Assembly: GCA_002449335.1 (NCBI GenBank) | Contig: DKDL01000057.1 | Span: forward strand, 1-17,549 | Direction of reading: 5' to 3' | Length of the DNA stretch: 17,549 nt | DNA from: Succinatimonas sp. UBA6849 | GTDB lineage: Bacteria > Pseudomonadota > Gammaproteobacteria > Enterobacterales > Succinivibrionaceae | Shown here: positions 7,571 to 14,239 of the stretch, one piece after another | Layout of the letters: each line of letters opens with the position of its first letter | How positions within the stretch are numbered: position 1 is the first letter of the stretch | Made by a program: the position numbers and the translations under genes | Notes under the pieces: model-generated | What the model was told of the DNA's origin: nothing | Seen by the model: only the letters and a program-made list of their open reading frames with translations | Databases searched by the model: none

Positions 7571-8548
7571 ATGTCTGAAAAGCAAGTAGTATCCCACTCA
7601 GTTACATATAGAACCGCAGATGAAAATGATGACGGTCAGAGACTAGATAATTATTTAGCTCGCATCTTAAAAGGGGTGCCTCGTAGCATGCTTTACAGAA
7701 TCTTGCGCAGAGGCGAGGTAAGAGTTAACAAAGGTAGAGTTACTCCTTCTTATAAATTAAAGAAAGGTGACACTATCAGAATTCCTCCTGTAAAAGTAAC
7801 CGAAGGTCCTGTAACTATTCCTTCATCAAATCTGCACTTAGTTCAGGATTTGAAAAATCGCATTTTATTTGAAAATGACGATTTATTGGTGGTAAATAAG
7901 CCTGCAGGTCTTGCGGCTCACGGTGGCAGTGGTATTGAGTTTGGTTTAATTGAAGCTCTGCGCGCATTAAAACCTGAGCAAAGATTCTTAGAATTAGCTC
8001 ACCGTCTTGATAAAGAAACCTCAGGCTGTTTAATTGTAGCTAAAAGACGTTCTGCTCTTAGAAATCTACATGAACAGTTCAGACAGAGAATTGTTAAAAA
8101 AAGATATTTAACTTTAGTTCCTGGTAAATGGGATAGAAGAGTTCACTTAGTTGATGCTCCACTAGTTAGAAACGAACTGAGATCAGGCGAGAGAATGGTG
8201 GAGGTAAGCTTTAAGAACGGATCTCCTTCGTCAACAGGTTTTGATGTAGTTGAGTTTTTAGATGGAGCAACATTAGTTGCTGCCATGCCTCATACAGGAC
8301 GTACTCATCAGATTAGAGTACATACAGCCTATGTAAAGCATCCTGTAGGCGGTGATGAAAAGTATGGCGATAAAGAGTTCAATGCAAGATTAAAAGAAAT
8401 TGGTTTAAAGAGAATGTTCTTACATGCTTTTAGAATTACTTTCTTAAATCCAGCTGATAACCATGTCTTAAAAATCGAAGCTCCACTGCCTGATGAGTTA
8501 GAGGCAGCCGTAGAAGCATTACGTATTAAAAAAGACGACAAGGAATAA
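7571..8548 (+). CDS. rluC: Ribosomal large subunit pseudouridine synthase C
   Basis: A 325-residue RluA-family pseudouridine synthase; E. coli RluC modifies 23S rRNA at positions 955, 2504 and 2580. An S4-type RNA-binding domain is at about 22-75 (RLDNYLARIL, then RRGEVRVNKGRV). The catalytic motif HRLDKETSG is at 144-152 with the active Asp at D147. The later HTGRTHQIRVH motif completes the domain. Length matches E. coli RluC (319). The ATG has AAGG eight bases upstream. The divergent arrangement with rne is the E. coli one, which favours RluC over RluD. The HAD gene starts 5 nt after its stop, with the ribosome binding site inside rluC, so the two are coupled. Confidence 0.94.
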   Translation: MSEKQVVSHSVTYRTADENDDGQRLDNYLARILKGVPRSMLYRILRRGEVRVNKGRVTPSYKLKKGDTIRIPPVKVTEGPVTIPSSNLHLVQDLKNRILFENDDLLVVNKPAGLAAHGGSGIEFGLIEALRALKPEQRFLELAHRLDKETSGCLIVAKRRSALRNLHEQFRQRIVKKRYLTLVPGKWDRRVHLVDAPLVRNELRSGERMVEVSFKNGSPSSTGFDVVEFLDGATLVAAMPHTGRTHQIRVHTAYVKHPVGGDEKYGDKEFNARLKEIGLKRMFLHAFRITFLNPADNHVLKIEAPLPDELEAAVEALRIKKDDKE

Positions 8549-8553
8549 CTTTT

Positions 8554-9279
8554 ATGTCAGATAATTCTCGTTTTGCTCACATAGAAGGTCGTCGTGACAT
8601 TGTTTTTGATGCTGATGCTAAAAAAATTCTGTCTAATCTTGAAGCAGTAGTCTTTGATTTAGACGGCACTTTAACCGACAGTATCGGGCAGATCTTAAGC
8701 TGTACACATGCAACTTTTGATTATTTAGGTCTTCCTCAACCTGAAGATAAGGCCATTATGAGCACTATCGGTCTTGAGCTAGGTGAGGCTCTAACGAGCT
8801 TATTACCTGAGGATAAAAAGCACTTGGGAGCTAGTGTCACTAAAGATTACCGCGAAATCTTTAAGTCAAGACGCGATTTTCAGTTAGATAATCTCTTTTC
8901 AGGTATTGAGCCTTTAATGAAAAAATTAAGATCTCTCAATATCAAGATTGGTTATGCTTCAGGTCGTTCCATGCAGGGCATTGAAAGAACCATGAATGCT
9001 ACCTTTTTAGGTAACTACTGCGATGGTATTTGCGCAGGATCTGAGGTTCCATCAAAACCAGATCCTACCATGATGCATACTCTATGTAAGAGACTTAATG
9101 TTAAAGAAGGGCATGTCTTAGGCGTAGGTGATTCAGGTCTTGATATAAAGATGTATCAAAACGCAGGAGCTCTATCTTTAGGTGTTCAGACAGGCGTTTG
9201 GAGTGGAGATGCTCTAATGACCTTAAAGCCTAGCATGCTAATTAAGAGTATTGGTGATTTAACATCCTACTTCAATTAA
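8554..9279 (+). CDS. HAD-superfamily hydrolase, Gph/phosphoglycolate phosphatase-like
   Basis: A 241-residue HAD subfamily IA phosphatase. Motif I is FDLDGTLTDS with nucleophile D35 and general acid D37; motif II is YASGR with S136; motif III has K168 in the SKPDP signature; motif IV is GDSGLD with D193 and D197. A helical cap lies between motifs I and II. About 30 residues precede motif I, longer than usual for Gph. The true substrate cannot be told from sequence: phosphoglycolate, pyrophosphate and other small phosphates are all possible. AAGGA in the end of rluC serves as its ribosome binding site, and the gene ends at a terminator. HAD genes in this position next to rluC are known in other gammaproteobacteria; E. 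coli has yceF here. Confidence 0.88.
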   Translation: MSDNSRFAHIEGRRDIVFDADAKKILSNLEAVVFDLDGTLTDSIGQILSCTHATFDYLGLPQPEDKAIMSTIGLELGEALTSLLPEDKKHLGASVTKDYREIFKSRRDFQLDNLFSGIEPLMKKLRSLNIKIGYASGRSMQGIERTMNATFLGNYCDGICAGSEVPSKPDPTMMHTLCKRLNVKEGHVLGVGDSGLDIKMYQNAGALSLGVQTGVWSGDALMTLKPSMLIKSIGDLTSYFN

Positions 9280-9296
9280 AAAGATTCAATTAAACA

Positions 9297-9327
9297 AAAA
9301 AAGCAGAGCGTTCTGATCTGCTTTTTT
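9297..9327. terminator. Bidirectional terminator between the HAD gene and the exported-protein gene
   Basis: An 11-bp perfect stem AAAAAAGCAGA (9297-9307) / TCTGCTTTTTT (9317-9327) with a 9-nt loop. The A/T arms supply a U-tract in either direction. It sits between convergent genes. Confidence 0.92.
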
Positions 9328-9346
9328 AATTCTCTTCATTAACCTG

Positions 9347-10048
9347 CTATTCACAAAGAATATCGTTTACAGCTCCATGAGCGCTGATAAAGAAAGGTAA
9401 TCTATTAACAGTTCTGTCTGCAATAGCAAGAATGTTCACTTTACAAGTCTTCTTTACTTTAGCCATCTGATCTTTTGTATAGTAAACACTGTCAATTGGT
9501 GCAAAGTCAAAAATTAAAGCTCTGCTGTCAGTGGTATAGAAAAGTTCTCCTCTGTAGTTTTTAGATACCATCTCAAGTGGTACTTGTGAGATAACTAAAG
9601 GAAAAGATACTAATTCAGAGATAAGCTGACTTAAATTCTTGTTATCAGCCATGGTTGAGAACTGTTTGAAGGTAAGGTAGATACCTGCATAGGTAGCATG
9701 CTTTGCGTTATCATCAAAGGTAATATTAGAACTTGCGTTTTGTGAGTAGTTCTCAGTGGTGATTACGCCTAGCATAGGTTCTGCAATAGTGCCAGACATT
9801 CCTCTAGAACCATTACTAAAGATAGCAGCTGTTGCTTGGTATTTGCCTTTTCTTGCAACATCATTGGCAATTATGTTCTTTAAGCTACTGTCATAAACTT
9901 CACCTTTACCTAAAATAACTTCATATAAAGCAAAGTGTTTTGTAGCTACTTTTTCTGTAAGAGTGTAAGCATTAGCAGCAAAACTGAAGCTTGCACCTAA
10001 GAGTACAGAGGTAGTAATGCAGATTTTTAAGAGAGCCTTTGAAAACAT
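9347..10048 (-). CDS. Exported (periplasmic) protein of unknown function
   Basis: I do not recognise this protein. From the ATG at 10048 it is 233 residues, with a clear Sec signal peptide: basic start MFSKALLK, hydrophobic core ICITTSVLLGASF, and a cleavage site after ANA (about residue 26). There is no lipobox cysteine and no further membrane segment, so a soluble periplasmic location is likely. The mature part has two cysteines, one near CKVNILAIADR and one near the C terminus (DILCE), that could form a disulfide. The reading frame extends 29 codons upstream to 10135, but that would bury the signal peptide, and GGGTG precedes the 10048 start. It is convergent with the HAD gene and divergent from yceD, so it is its own transcription unit. 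Confidence 0.75.
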   Translation of the reverse strand: MFSKALLKICITTSVLLGASFSFAANAYTLTEKVATKHFALYEVILGKGEVYDSSLKNIIANDVARKGKYQATAAIFSNGSRGMSGTIAEPMLGVITTENYSQNASSNITFDDNAKHATYAGIYLTFKQFSTMADNKNLSQLISELVSFPLVISQVPLEMVSKNYRGELFYTTDSRALIFDFAPIDSVYYTKDQMAKVKKTCKVNILAIADRTVNRLPFFISAHGAVNDILCE

Positions 10049-10168
10049 AATGCACCCAAAATTCGATAAATACATAACACTAGTGTATACTTTTGTGTTC
10101 AATATACATAGTTTGTATCTAAACTTGTATCGCAAATTTTAAAAATAAAGGTCAGGAGACACGAATAT
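10049..10168. promoter_or_regulatory. Divergent regulatory region between the exported-protein gene and yceD
   Basis: This 120-bp AT-rich spacer must carry promoters for both genes, but I could not fix a convincing -35/-10 pair on either strand. It contains the 10-bp palindrome ACACTAGTGT (10077-10086), a TATACT on the plus strand at 10086-10091, and a direct repeat TTGTATC at 10113-10119 and 10125-10131. These could be operator sites. AGGAG about 10 nt before the yceD ATG is its ribosome binding site. Confidence 0.35.
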
Positions 10169-10705
10169 ATGACAGATTTGTCATTTACCGAAAATGTTAA
10201 TTTTGACAAGCTAGCTTCTCAAGAGTCTAGTTACAGTACCAAAATTGATCCTGAGAACCTAAAAAGACTGCAGACAGCTTGTGTTAAGGTAAATGGTCCT
10301 GTTCAGGCAGACTTCAAATTCTATGTTGATATGCAGGGATTGAGAACCATTGAAGGTAACATTAGGGCAAATGTAACTTTTGTTTGTCAAAGATGCCAAA
10401 AAGAATTTGATAAAGATTTAGAGAGTTCTTTCCTATCTACCTGTGATGAGCAGAAAGCTAAGAGCTTAAAGATTGATGAAAAGTTAGATATCGTTGAGCT
10501 TAACGAAGATGGAACCTTTAATCTTTTAAACTTTTTAGAAGATTGTCTGTTACTTGAAATACCATACATTACTTCACATGAAGAAGGTGATGAGAATTGT
10601 GTATCTCAGGACAGTGATTGGTCTTTTGGTAAAATCGAAAAAAGCGATGATGACAACCCTTTTGCCAAGTTAGCATCATTAAAGGATCAGTTAAAAGGTA
10701 ATTAA
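10169..10705 (+). CDS. yceD: YceD/DUF177 family protein
   Basis: A 178-residue protein of the DUF177 (YceD, 'L32-associated') family, which is nearly always encoded just upstream of rpmF. Hallmarks are a CxxC pair in the motif VCQRCQKEF (C73, C76) and the C-terminal NPFAKLASLK at 163-172, both as in E. coli YceD (173 residues). The role is not firmly established; a link to 23S rRNA or 50S assembly is suggested for the family, including the plant homologue. Two further cysteines (C92, C126) lie outside the motif. It is separated from rpmF by 230 bp containing a strong promoter, so rpmF does not depend on the yceD promoter alone. Confidence 0.92.
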   Translation: MTDLSFTENVNFDKLASQESSYSTKIDPENLKRLQTACVKVNGPVQADFKFYVDMQGLRTIEGNIRANVTFVCQRCQKEFDKDLESSFLSTCDEQKAKSLKIDEKLDIVELNEDGTFNLLNFLEDCLLLEIPYITSHEEGDENCVSQDSDWSFGKIEKSDDDNPFAKLASLKDQLKGN

Positions 10706-10743
10706 TAAGTTCAATTAATCGGAGCTTATTAATAGGTTAATTG
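10701..10743. repeat. 9-bp inverted repeat after yceD
   Basis: ATTAATAAG (10701-10709) and CTTATTAAT (10735-10743) are perfect reverse complements with a 25-nt loop, overlapping the yceD stop. The stem is AT-only apart from one G-C pair and has no U-tract, so it may stabilise the 3' end rather than terminate transcription. Confidence 0.4.
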
Positions 10744-10805
10744 CATTGCTGATTACGGTACAGACTGAACATAAGCCATTAATATTTTGAATGTTCAATT
10801 TTTGC

Positions 10806-10834
10806 TTGAAATGGTAAATCATTATCAGTATAAT
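10806..10834 (+). promoter_or_regulatory. Strong sigma70 promoter of rpmF
   Basis: TTGAAA (10806-10811), a 17-bp spacer, and a perfect TATAAT (10829-10834). This is the best promoter in the window. Transcription would start near 10841, giving a leader of about 95 nt before rpmF. Confidence 0.85.
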
Positions 10835-10846
10835 ACCGCGATTAGT

Positions 10847-10906
10847 GCCACAGAGTGTGGCTGCAGTTGGTTAATAAATAAAGTTAGCGGGGTTATTGAT
10901 CTCCGC
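10847..10906 (+). promoter_or_regulatory. Two hairpins in the rpmF leader
   Basis: Hairpin 1 is GCCACA/TGTGGC with loop GAG (10847-10861), beginning about 6 nt after the predicted transcript start. Hairpin 2 is GCGGGG/CTCCGC with one G-U pair and an 8-nt loop (10887-10906). The AGGAG ribosome binding site at 10923-10927 is free of both. They may stabilise the mRNA 5' end or act as a ribosomal-protein leader. Confidence 0.5.
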
Positions 10907-10935
10907 AAAAGTAGTAATATTTAGGAGACAAAAAC

Positions 10936-11154
10936 ATGGCTGTTCAGCAGACCCATAAGTCCCGTTCACGTCGTGACATGCGTCGTTCACACGATGCTTT
11001 ATCAGCATTAGCATTATCAGTAGATAAGACTTCAGAAGAAGTTCATATTCGTCACAATGTTACCGAGGGCGGTTACTATCGTGGTGAGAAGTTAAATCTT
11101 ACCCCAGCAAAGCCTTTAGTGTCTAAGAAAGAGTTCTTAGCATCAAAGAAATAA
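10936..11154 (+). CDS. rpmF: 50S ribosomal protein L32, with C-terminal extension
   Basis: A 72-residue L32. It follows E. coli L32 from MAVQQ through SRSRRDMRRSHDAL to GGYYRG (residues 1-50), then differs. E. coli ends six residues after YYRG, at 57, whereas here 22 residues follow, ending in SKKEFLASKK. It lacks the zinc-binding cysteines found in some bacterial L32, as does E. coli. AGGAG precedes the ATG at a good distance. It has its own strong promoter upstream and a terminator-like hairpin directly after it. The gene heads the fatty acid synthesis cluster, an arrangement that ties membrane lipid supply to ribosome production. Confidence 0.97.
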   Translation: MAVQQTHKSRSRRDMRRSHDALSALALSVDKTSEEVHIRHNVTEGGYYRGEKLNLTPAKPLVSKKEFLASKK

Positions 11155-11190
11155 TTTGTGAGAACAAATAATTCTTATTAAGTAATTTAT

Positions 11191-11238
11191 GGAGAAGGGC
11201 GTCGAGACTAGGTCTCGCTACGCCCTTTTTAAATTGTG
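11191..11238 (+). promoter_or_regulatory. Hairpin-bridged ribosome binding site of plsX
   Basis: The only Shine-Dalgarno-like sequence near the plsX GTG (11236) is GGAG at 11191-11194, about 41 nt upstream. The hairpin 11195-11227 begins at the very next base. If it folds, 8 nt (11228-11235) separate the stem foot from the GTG, a normal spacing. This is an inference from the layout. Confidence 0.45.
11195..11230 (+). terminator. Intrinsic terminator/attenuator between rpmF and plsX
   Basis: The outer stem AAGGGCGT/ACGCCCTT (11195-11202 / 11220-11227) is followed, after a 2-nt bulge, by an inner stem CGAGAC/GTCTCG with loop TAG. It ends in TTTTT (11226-11230). It would end most rpmF transcripts. 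The plsX start codon is only 6 nt beyond, so the hairpin also lies within the plsX translation initiation region. Confidence 0.85.
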
Positions 11239-12213
11239 CAGGATCAGAATTTAGTAACTGTAGCTTTAGATGGAACCGGTGGTGACAACGTTGATGCAAG
11301 AAGCGTTGCCAGTGCTGTTCGTTTCGCTTTGGTTTTAAATCCTAGCTTAAGAGTCTTGGTTTTTGGCAGTCAAAAACTTAAGCAGGCTTTGACTCAAGAA
11401 AAAATCGACGCTAAGCGTTATGAGTTTTTCTCAGCACCAGAATGTATTCCTCAGGATGAAGACCCACGTAAGGTCTTAGAAGGATATTACAATTCTGCAA
11501 TGCGCAAAGCCATTGAAGCAGTGCGTGACAAAAAAGCTGATGTAGTAGTTTCAAGTGGTGGTACAGGTCCATTAGTAGCCTTATCAAGACACATTCTAGG
11601 AACTATTGATAATATGCGTCCGGCTTTATGCGCAAGAATTCCTGCAGGTCCTGAGAAGTATTCTTTGATGTTAGACTTAGGTGCTAATGCTCAAAGTAAG
11701 AGTAAAGATCTTCTGTCATTTGCTCTGTTAGGTAATGCCGCCTATAAAGTAATGTACAAAGAGGAGCATCCTCGTGTATGTGTTCTCAATGTAGGTTCTG
11801 AGCGCAATAAGGGCAATCCTTTAGTTAAAGAAGGTCGTGATCTCATTGAACAGGTAAAACGCATCAACTGTTGCGGTTTTGTCGAGGCAGACAAACTCTT
11901 TACAGATGAAGCTGATGTAATTGTAACTGATGGTTTTACTGGCAATGTTGCTCTAAAAGCAGCAGAAGGTGTGGCATCTGCTTTCTTAAATGCACCTGGC
12001 ATCAAAAAATTCTTTTCAAAGCTAGCAAGACCTGATTGGCTAGTTCCATGGCAGTACAACGGTTCATTACTTTTAGGTGTGGACGGTTTGGTTGTTAAGA
12101 GCCATGCTAGTGCAGGTAAAGAAGCTGTGGCTGTAGCTCTGGCAGGTACAGTAAAACTTGCAAGGCTTAATCTTATTGATTCTATCAAGGAAGAGCTGAA
12201 AAAATCCGTCTAG
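11236..12213 (+). CDS. plsX: Phosphate acyltransferase PlsX
   Basis: A 325-residue acyl-ACP:phosphate acyltransferase that makes acyl-phosphate for the glycerol-3-phosphate acyltransferase PlsY, at the membrane surface. Family landmarks are VALDGTGGD (9-17), VVSSGGTGPLVALS (104-117), LDLGAN (146-151), TDGFTGNVALK (231-241) and YNGSLLLG...VVKSH (274-290). It is shorter than E. coli PlsX (356 residues), and several usually strict residues differ: TGGD for MGGD and GGTGP for GNTGA. GTG at 11236 is the only common start after the in-frame TAA at 11230; no Shine-Dalgarno lies at ordinary linear distance. The gene lies directly behind the rpmF terminator, so its expression probably depends on read-through. 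Confidence 0.93.
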   Translation: MQDQNLVTVALDGTGGDNVDARSVASAVRFALVLNPSLRVLVFGSQKLKQALTQEKIDAKRYEFFSAPECIPQDEDPRKVLEGYYNSAMRKAIEAVRDKKADVVVSSGGTGPLVALSRHILGTIDNMRPALCARIPAGPEKYSLMLDLGANAQSKSKDLLSFALLGNAAYKVMYKEEHPRVCVLNVGSERNKGNPLVKEGRDLIEQVKRINCCGFVEADKLFTDEADVIVTDGFTGNVALKAAEGVASAFLNAPGIKKFFSKLARPDWLVPWQYNGSLLLGVDGLVVKSHASAGKEAVAVALAGTVKLARLNLIDSIKEELKKSV

Positions 12214-12282
12214 TTCATGGAAATTTAGCCTCATCTTGTATAAAATAGACAAATTGTTTAATTGCATTATTTGGAGAATTCA

Positions 12283-13239
12283 TTGTTTACCAGAATTCTT
12301 GGAACAGGCAGTTACTTGCCAGAACAGATACGTACCAACGCTGATTTAGAGCGCATGGTAGACACATCAAACGAGTGGATTTTAGAACGTACAGGTATTA
12401 GCGAGCGTAGAATCGCTGCTCCTGACGAGACAGCTGCAACTATGGGCGCAATCGCTGCCCGTAGAGCTTTAGAAGCAGCCAATGCAGATCCTAGCGAAAT
12501 TGATTTAGTTATCTGTGCTACTACATCATCACAGAATGCTTTCCCTTCAACAGCTTGTGAGATCTCTGGACTTGTAGGAATTTCCGATTGTCCTGCTTTT
12601 GATCTTGCTGCAGCATGTTCAGGTTTCAGCTATGGCTACGCTTTAGCTCATTCTATGATCTTGTCTGGTCAGGCTAAGAAAGTGCTAGTAGTTGCAGCTG
12701 ACTTAATGTCAAGAGCATGTGATCCAAATGATAGAACAACAATTGTTCTATTTGGTGATGGTGCAGCTGCTTGCGTATTAGGACAGTCAGAGACAGAAGG
12801 AACCATTGCTGTTCATATGTCAGCTGATGCTAAGTATGGTCCTTTACTTTCTTTAGCATATCCAAAGCGTGGTGAAGATACATCTAACAGCTCATGGCTT
12901 TACATGAAGGGTAATGATGTATTCAAACATGCAGTTACAGTTTTAGCATCTCTTGTAACCAAGACTTTAGAGAAAGGTAACATGAGTGCTGAAGATCTTG
13001 ATTTCTTAGTACCTCATCAGGCTAACTTGAGAATTATTGCAGCTACTGCAAGAAAGTTGAAGATGGACATGTCTCAAGTTATCGTTACTCTAGATAAACA
13101 GGGTAATACCTCAGCTCCTTCTGTAGGCTTAGCTTTAGATGAAGGTATCCGTTCAGGCAGAATTAAGCGTGGCGACGTTCTGTTACTAGAGTCTTTTGGT
13201 GGTGGTTTTACCTGGGGCTCTGCTCTCATCCGCTACTAA
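12283..13239 (+). CDS. fabH: 3-oxoacyl-ACP synthase III
   Basis: A 318-residue KAS III that condenses acetyl-CoA with malonyl-ACP to start fatty acid chains. The catalytic triad is C112 (in AAACSGF), H245 (in PHQANLR) and N275 (in KQGNTSA). The ending FGGGFTWGSALIRY is typical, and E. coli FabH is 317 residues. The start is TTG at 12283, giving (M)FTRILGTGSYLPEQ, collinear with E. coli, with GGAG six bases upstream. An earlier in-frame TTG at 12262 would add seven unsupported residues. The 69-bp gap after plsX has a TATAAAAT at 12239-12246 but no good -35. A terminator-like hairpin follows the gene. Confidence 0.96.
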   Translation: MFTRILGTGSYLPEQIRTNADLERMVDTSNEWILERTGISERRIAAPDETAATMGAIAARRALEAANADPSEIDLVICATTSSQNAFPSTACEISGLVGISDCPAFDLAAACSGFSYGYALAHSMILSGQAKKVLVVAADLMSRACDPNDRTTIVLFGDGAAACVLGQSETEGTIAVHMSADAKYGPLLSLAYPKRGEDTSNSSWLYMKGNDVFKHAVTVLASLVTKTLEKGNMSAEDLDFLVPHQANLRIIAATARKLKMDMSQVIVTLDKQGNTSAPSVGLALDEGIRSGRIKRGDVLLLESFGGGFTWGSALIRY

Positions 13240-13250
13240 TCTTTTCAATC

Positions 13251-13283
13251 AAAAGCGCAGTGATAATTTACTGTGCTTTTTTT
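13251..13283 (+). terminator. Intrinsic terminator/attenuator between fabH and fabD
   Basis: An 11-bp stem AAAAGCGCAGT/ACTGTGCTTTT (13251-13261 / 13270-13280, one G-U pair) with an 8-nt loop and seven T (13277-13283). The fabD Shine-Dalgarno AGGAG (13284-13288) starts at the next base. Confidence 0.85.
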
Positions 13284-13294
13284 AGGAGATAAAT

Positions 13295-14227
13295 ATGAAA
13301 AAATATGCAGCTGTATTTCCTGGTCAGGGATCCCAGAGTGTTGGTATGTTCGCTGATTTCATGGACAATGAAATTGTAGTAAAGACCTATGCTGAGGCTA
13401 ATGAAGCTTTAGGTTATGACTTAAAGAACATCACTTTAAACGGCCCTGAGGCTGAGTTAAATAAGACTGAAGTAACTCAACCTGCTATTTTAACTGCTTC
13501 TGTTGCAGCATTTAGAGTTTTAATGTCAAAGGCTGAGAAGCCTGCAGCTTTAGCTGGTCACTCATTAGGTGAGTACAGTGCTTTAGTTGCAGCTGGTGCA
13601 ATTGACTTTAAGGATGCTGTAAAGTTAGTAAGATTACGTGGTCAGGCAATGCAGGAAGCTGTACCAGCTGGTGTTGGTGCAATGGCTGCTATTTTAGGTT
13701 TAGAAGATCAGGTAATTATCGATACCTGCAAGAAAGTATCTGATGATAAGTCAAAAGTTTGGGCAGCAAACTTCAATACTCCTGGTCAGGTAGTAATTTC
13801 AGGTAACAAAGAAGCTGTAGATAAGGCATGCGCTGAATTTACAACCTTAGGTGCTAAGAGAGTTGTTCCTTTAGCTGTATCTGCTCCATCACACTGCCCT
13901 CTAATGCAGCCAGCTGCTGACAGATTAGAAGCAGCTTTAAAAGAGATCAACGTAAAGGATGCACAGATCCCTGTTTATGCTAACGCATATGCAAAGCCAG
14001 TTGTAAAAGCAGCTGACATTATTGATGCTTTAGTAAAGCAGTTAACTCAGCCAGTACGCTGGGTTGAGACCGTTCAGGCATTAAAGGCTGAAGGCGTTGA
14101 GGCTTTAATTGAAGTTGGTCCTAATAAAGTTTTAAGCGGTCTTGCTCGTAGAATCGACAGATCTTTAGGTACAGCTAACGTATGCAACGAAGCTACCTTA
14201 GAGAAAGCATTAGAAGAATTAGCTTAA
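13295..14227 (+). CDS. fabD: Malonyl-CoA:ACP transacylase
   Basis: A 310-residue enzyme that moves malonate from CoA to the phosphopantetheine arm of AcpP. The nucleophile is S90 in GHSLGEYSA, with the oxyanion glutamine in FPGQGSQ (9-15), R115 in RLRGQAMQ for the malonate carboxylate, and H200 in SAPSHCPL as the base. Length is that of E. coli FabD (309). The ATG has AGGAG directly after the U-tract of the preceding hairpin. fabG starts 12 nt after the stop, so fabD and fabG are one transcription unit. Confidence 0.97.
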   Translation: MKKYAAVFPGQGSQSVGMFADFMDNEIVVKTYAEANEALGYDLKNITLNGPEAELNKTEVTQPAILTASVAAFRVLMSKAEKPAALAGHSLGEYSALVAAGAIDFKDAVKLVRLRGQAMQEAVPAGVGAMAAILGLEDQVIIDTCKKVSDDKSKVWAANFNTPGQVVISGNKEAVDKACAEFTTLGAKRVVPLAVSAPSHCPLMQPAADRLEAALKEINVKDAQIPVYANAYAKPVVKAADIIDALVKQLTQPVRWVETVQALKAEGVEALIEVGPNKVLSGLARRIDRSLGTANVCNEATLEKALEELA

Positions 14228-14239
14228 AGGTAAGAAGAC

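Noticed and set aside
10049..10135. Longer start of the exported protein at 10135
   Set aside because: It would place 29 residues before an ideal signal peptide and includes the probable promoter region; the ATG at 10048 has a ribosome site and gives normal export topology.
11742..12188. 148-codon open frame on the minus strand inside plsX
   Set aside because: It lies wholly antisense to a well-supported gene, is low in complexity (Ser/Thr/Pro-rich), and has no family resemblance; it is a shadow of plsX codon use.
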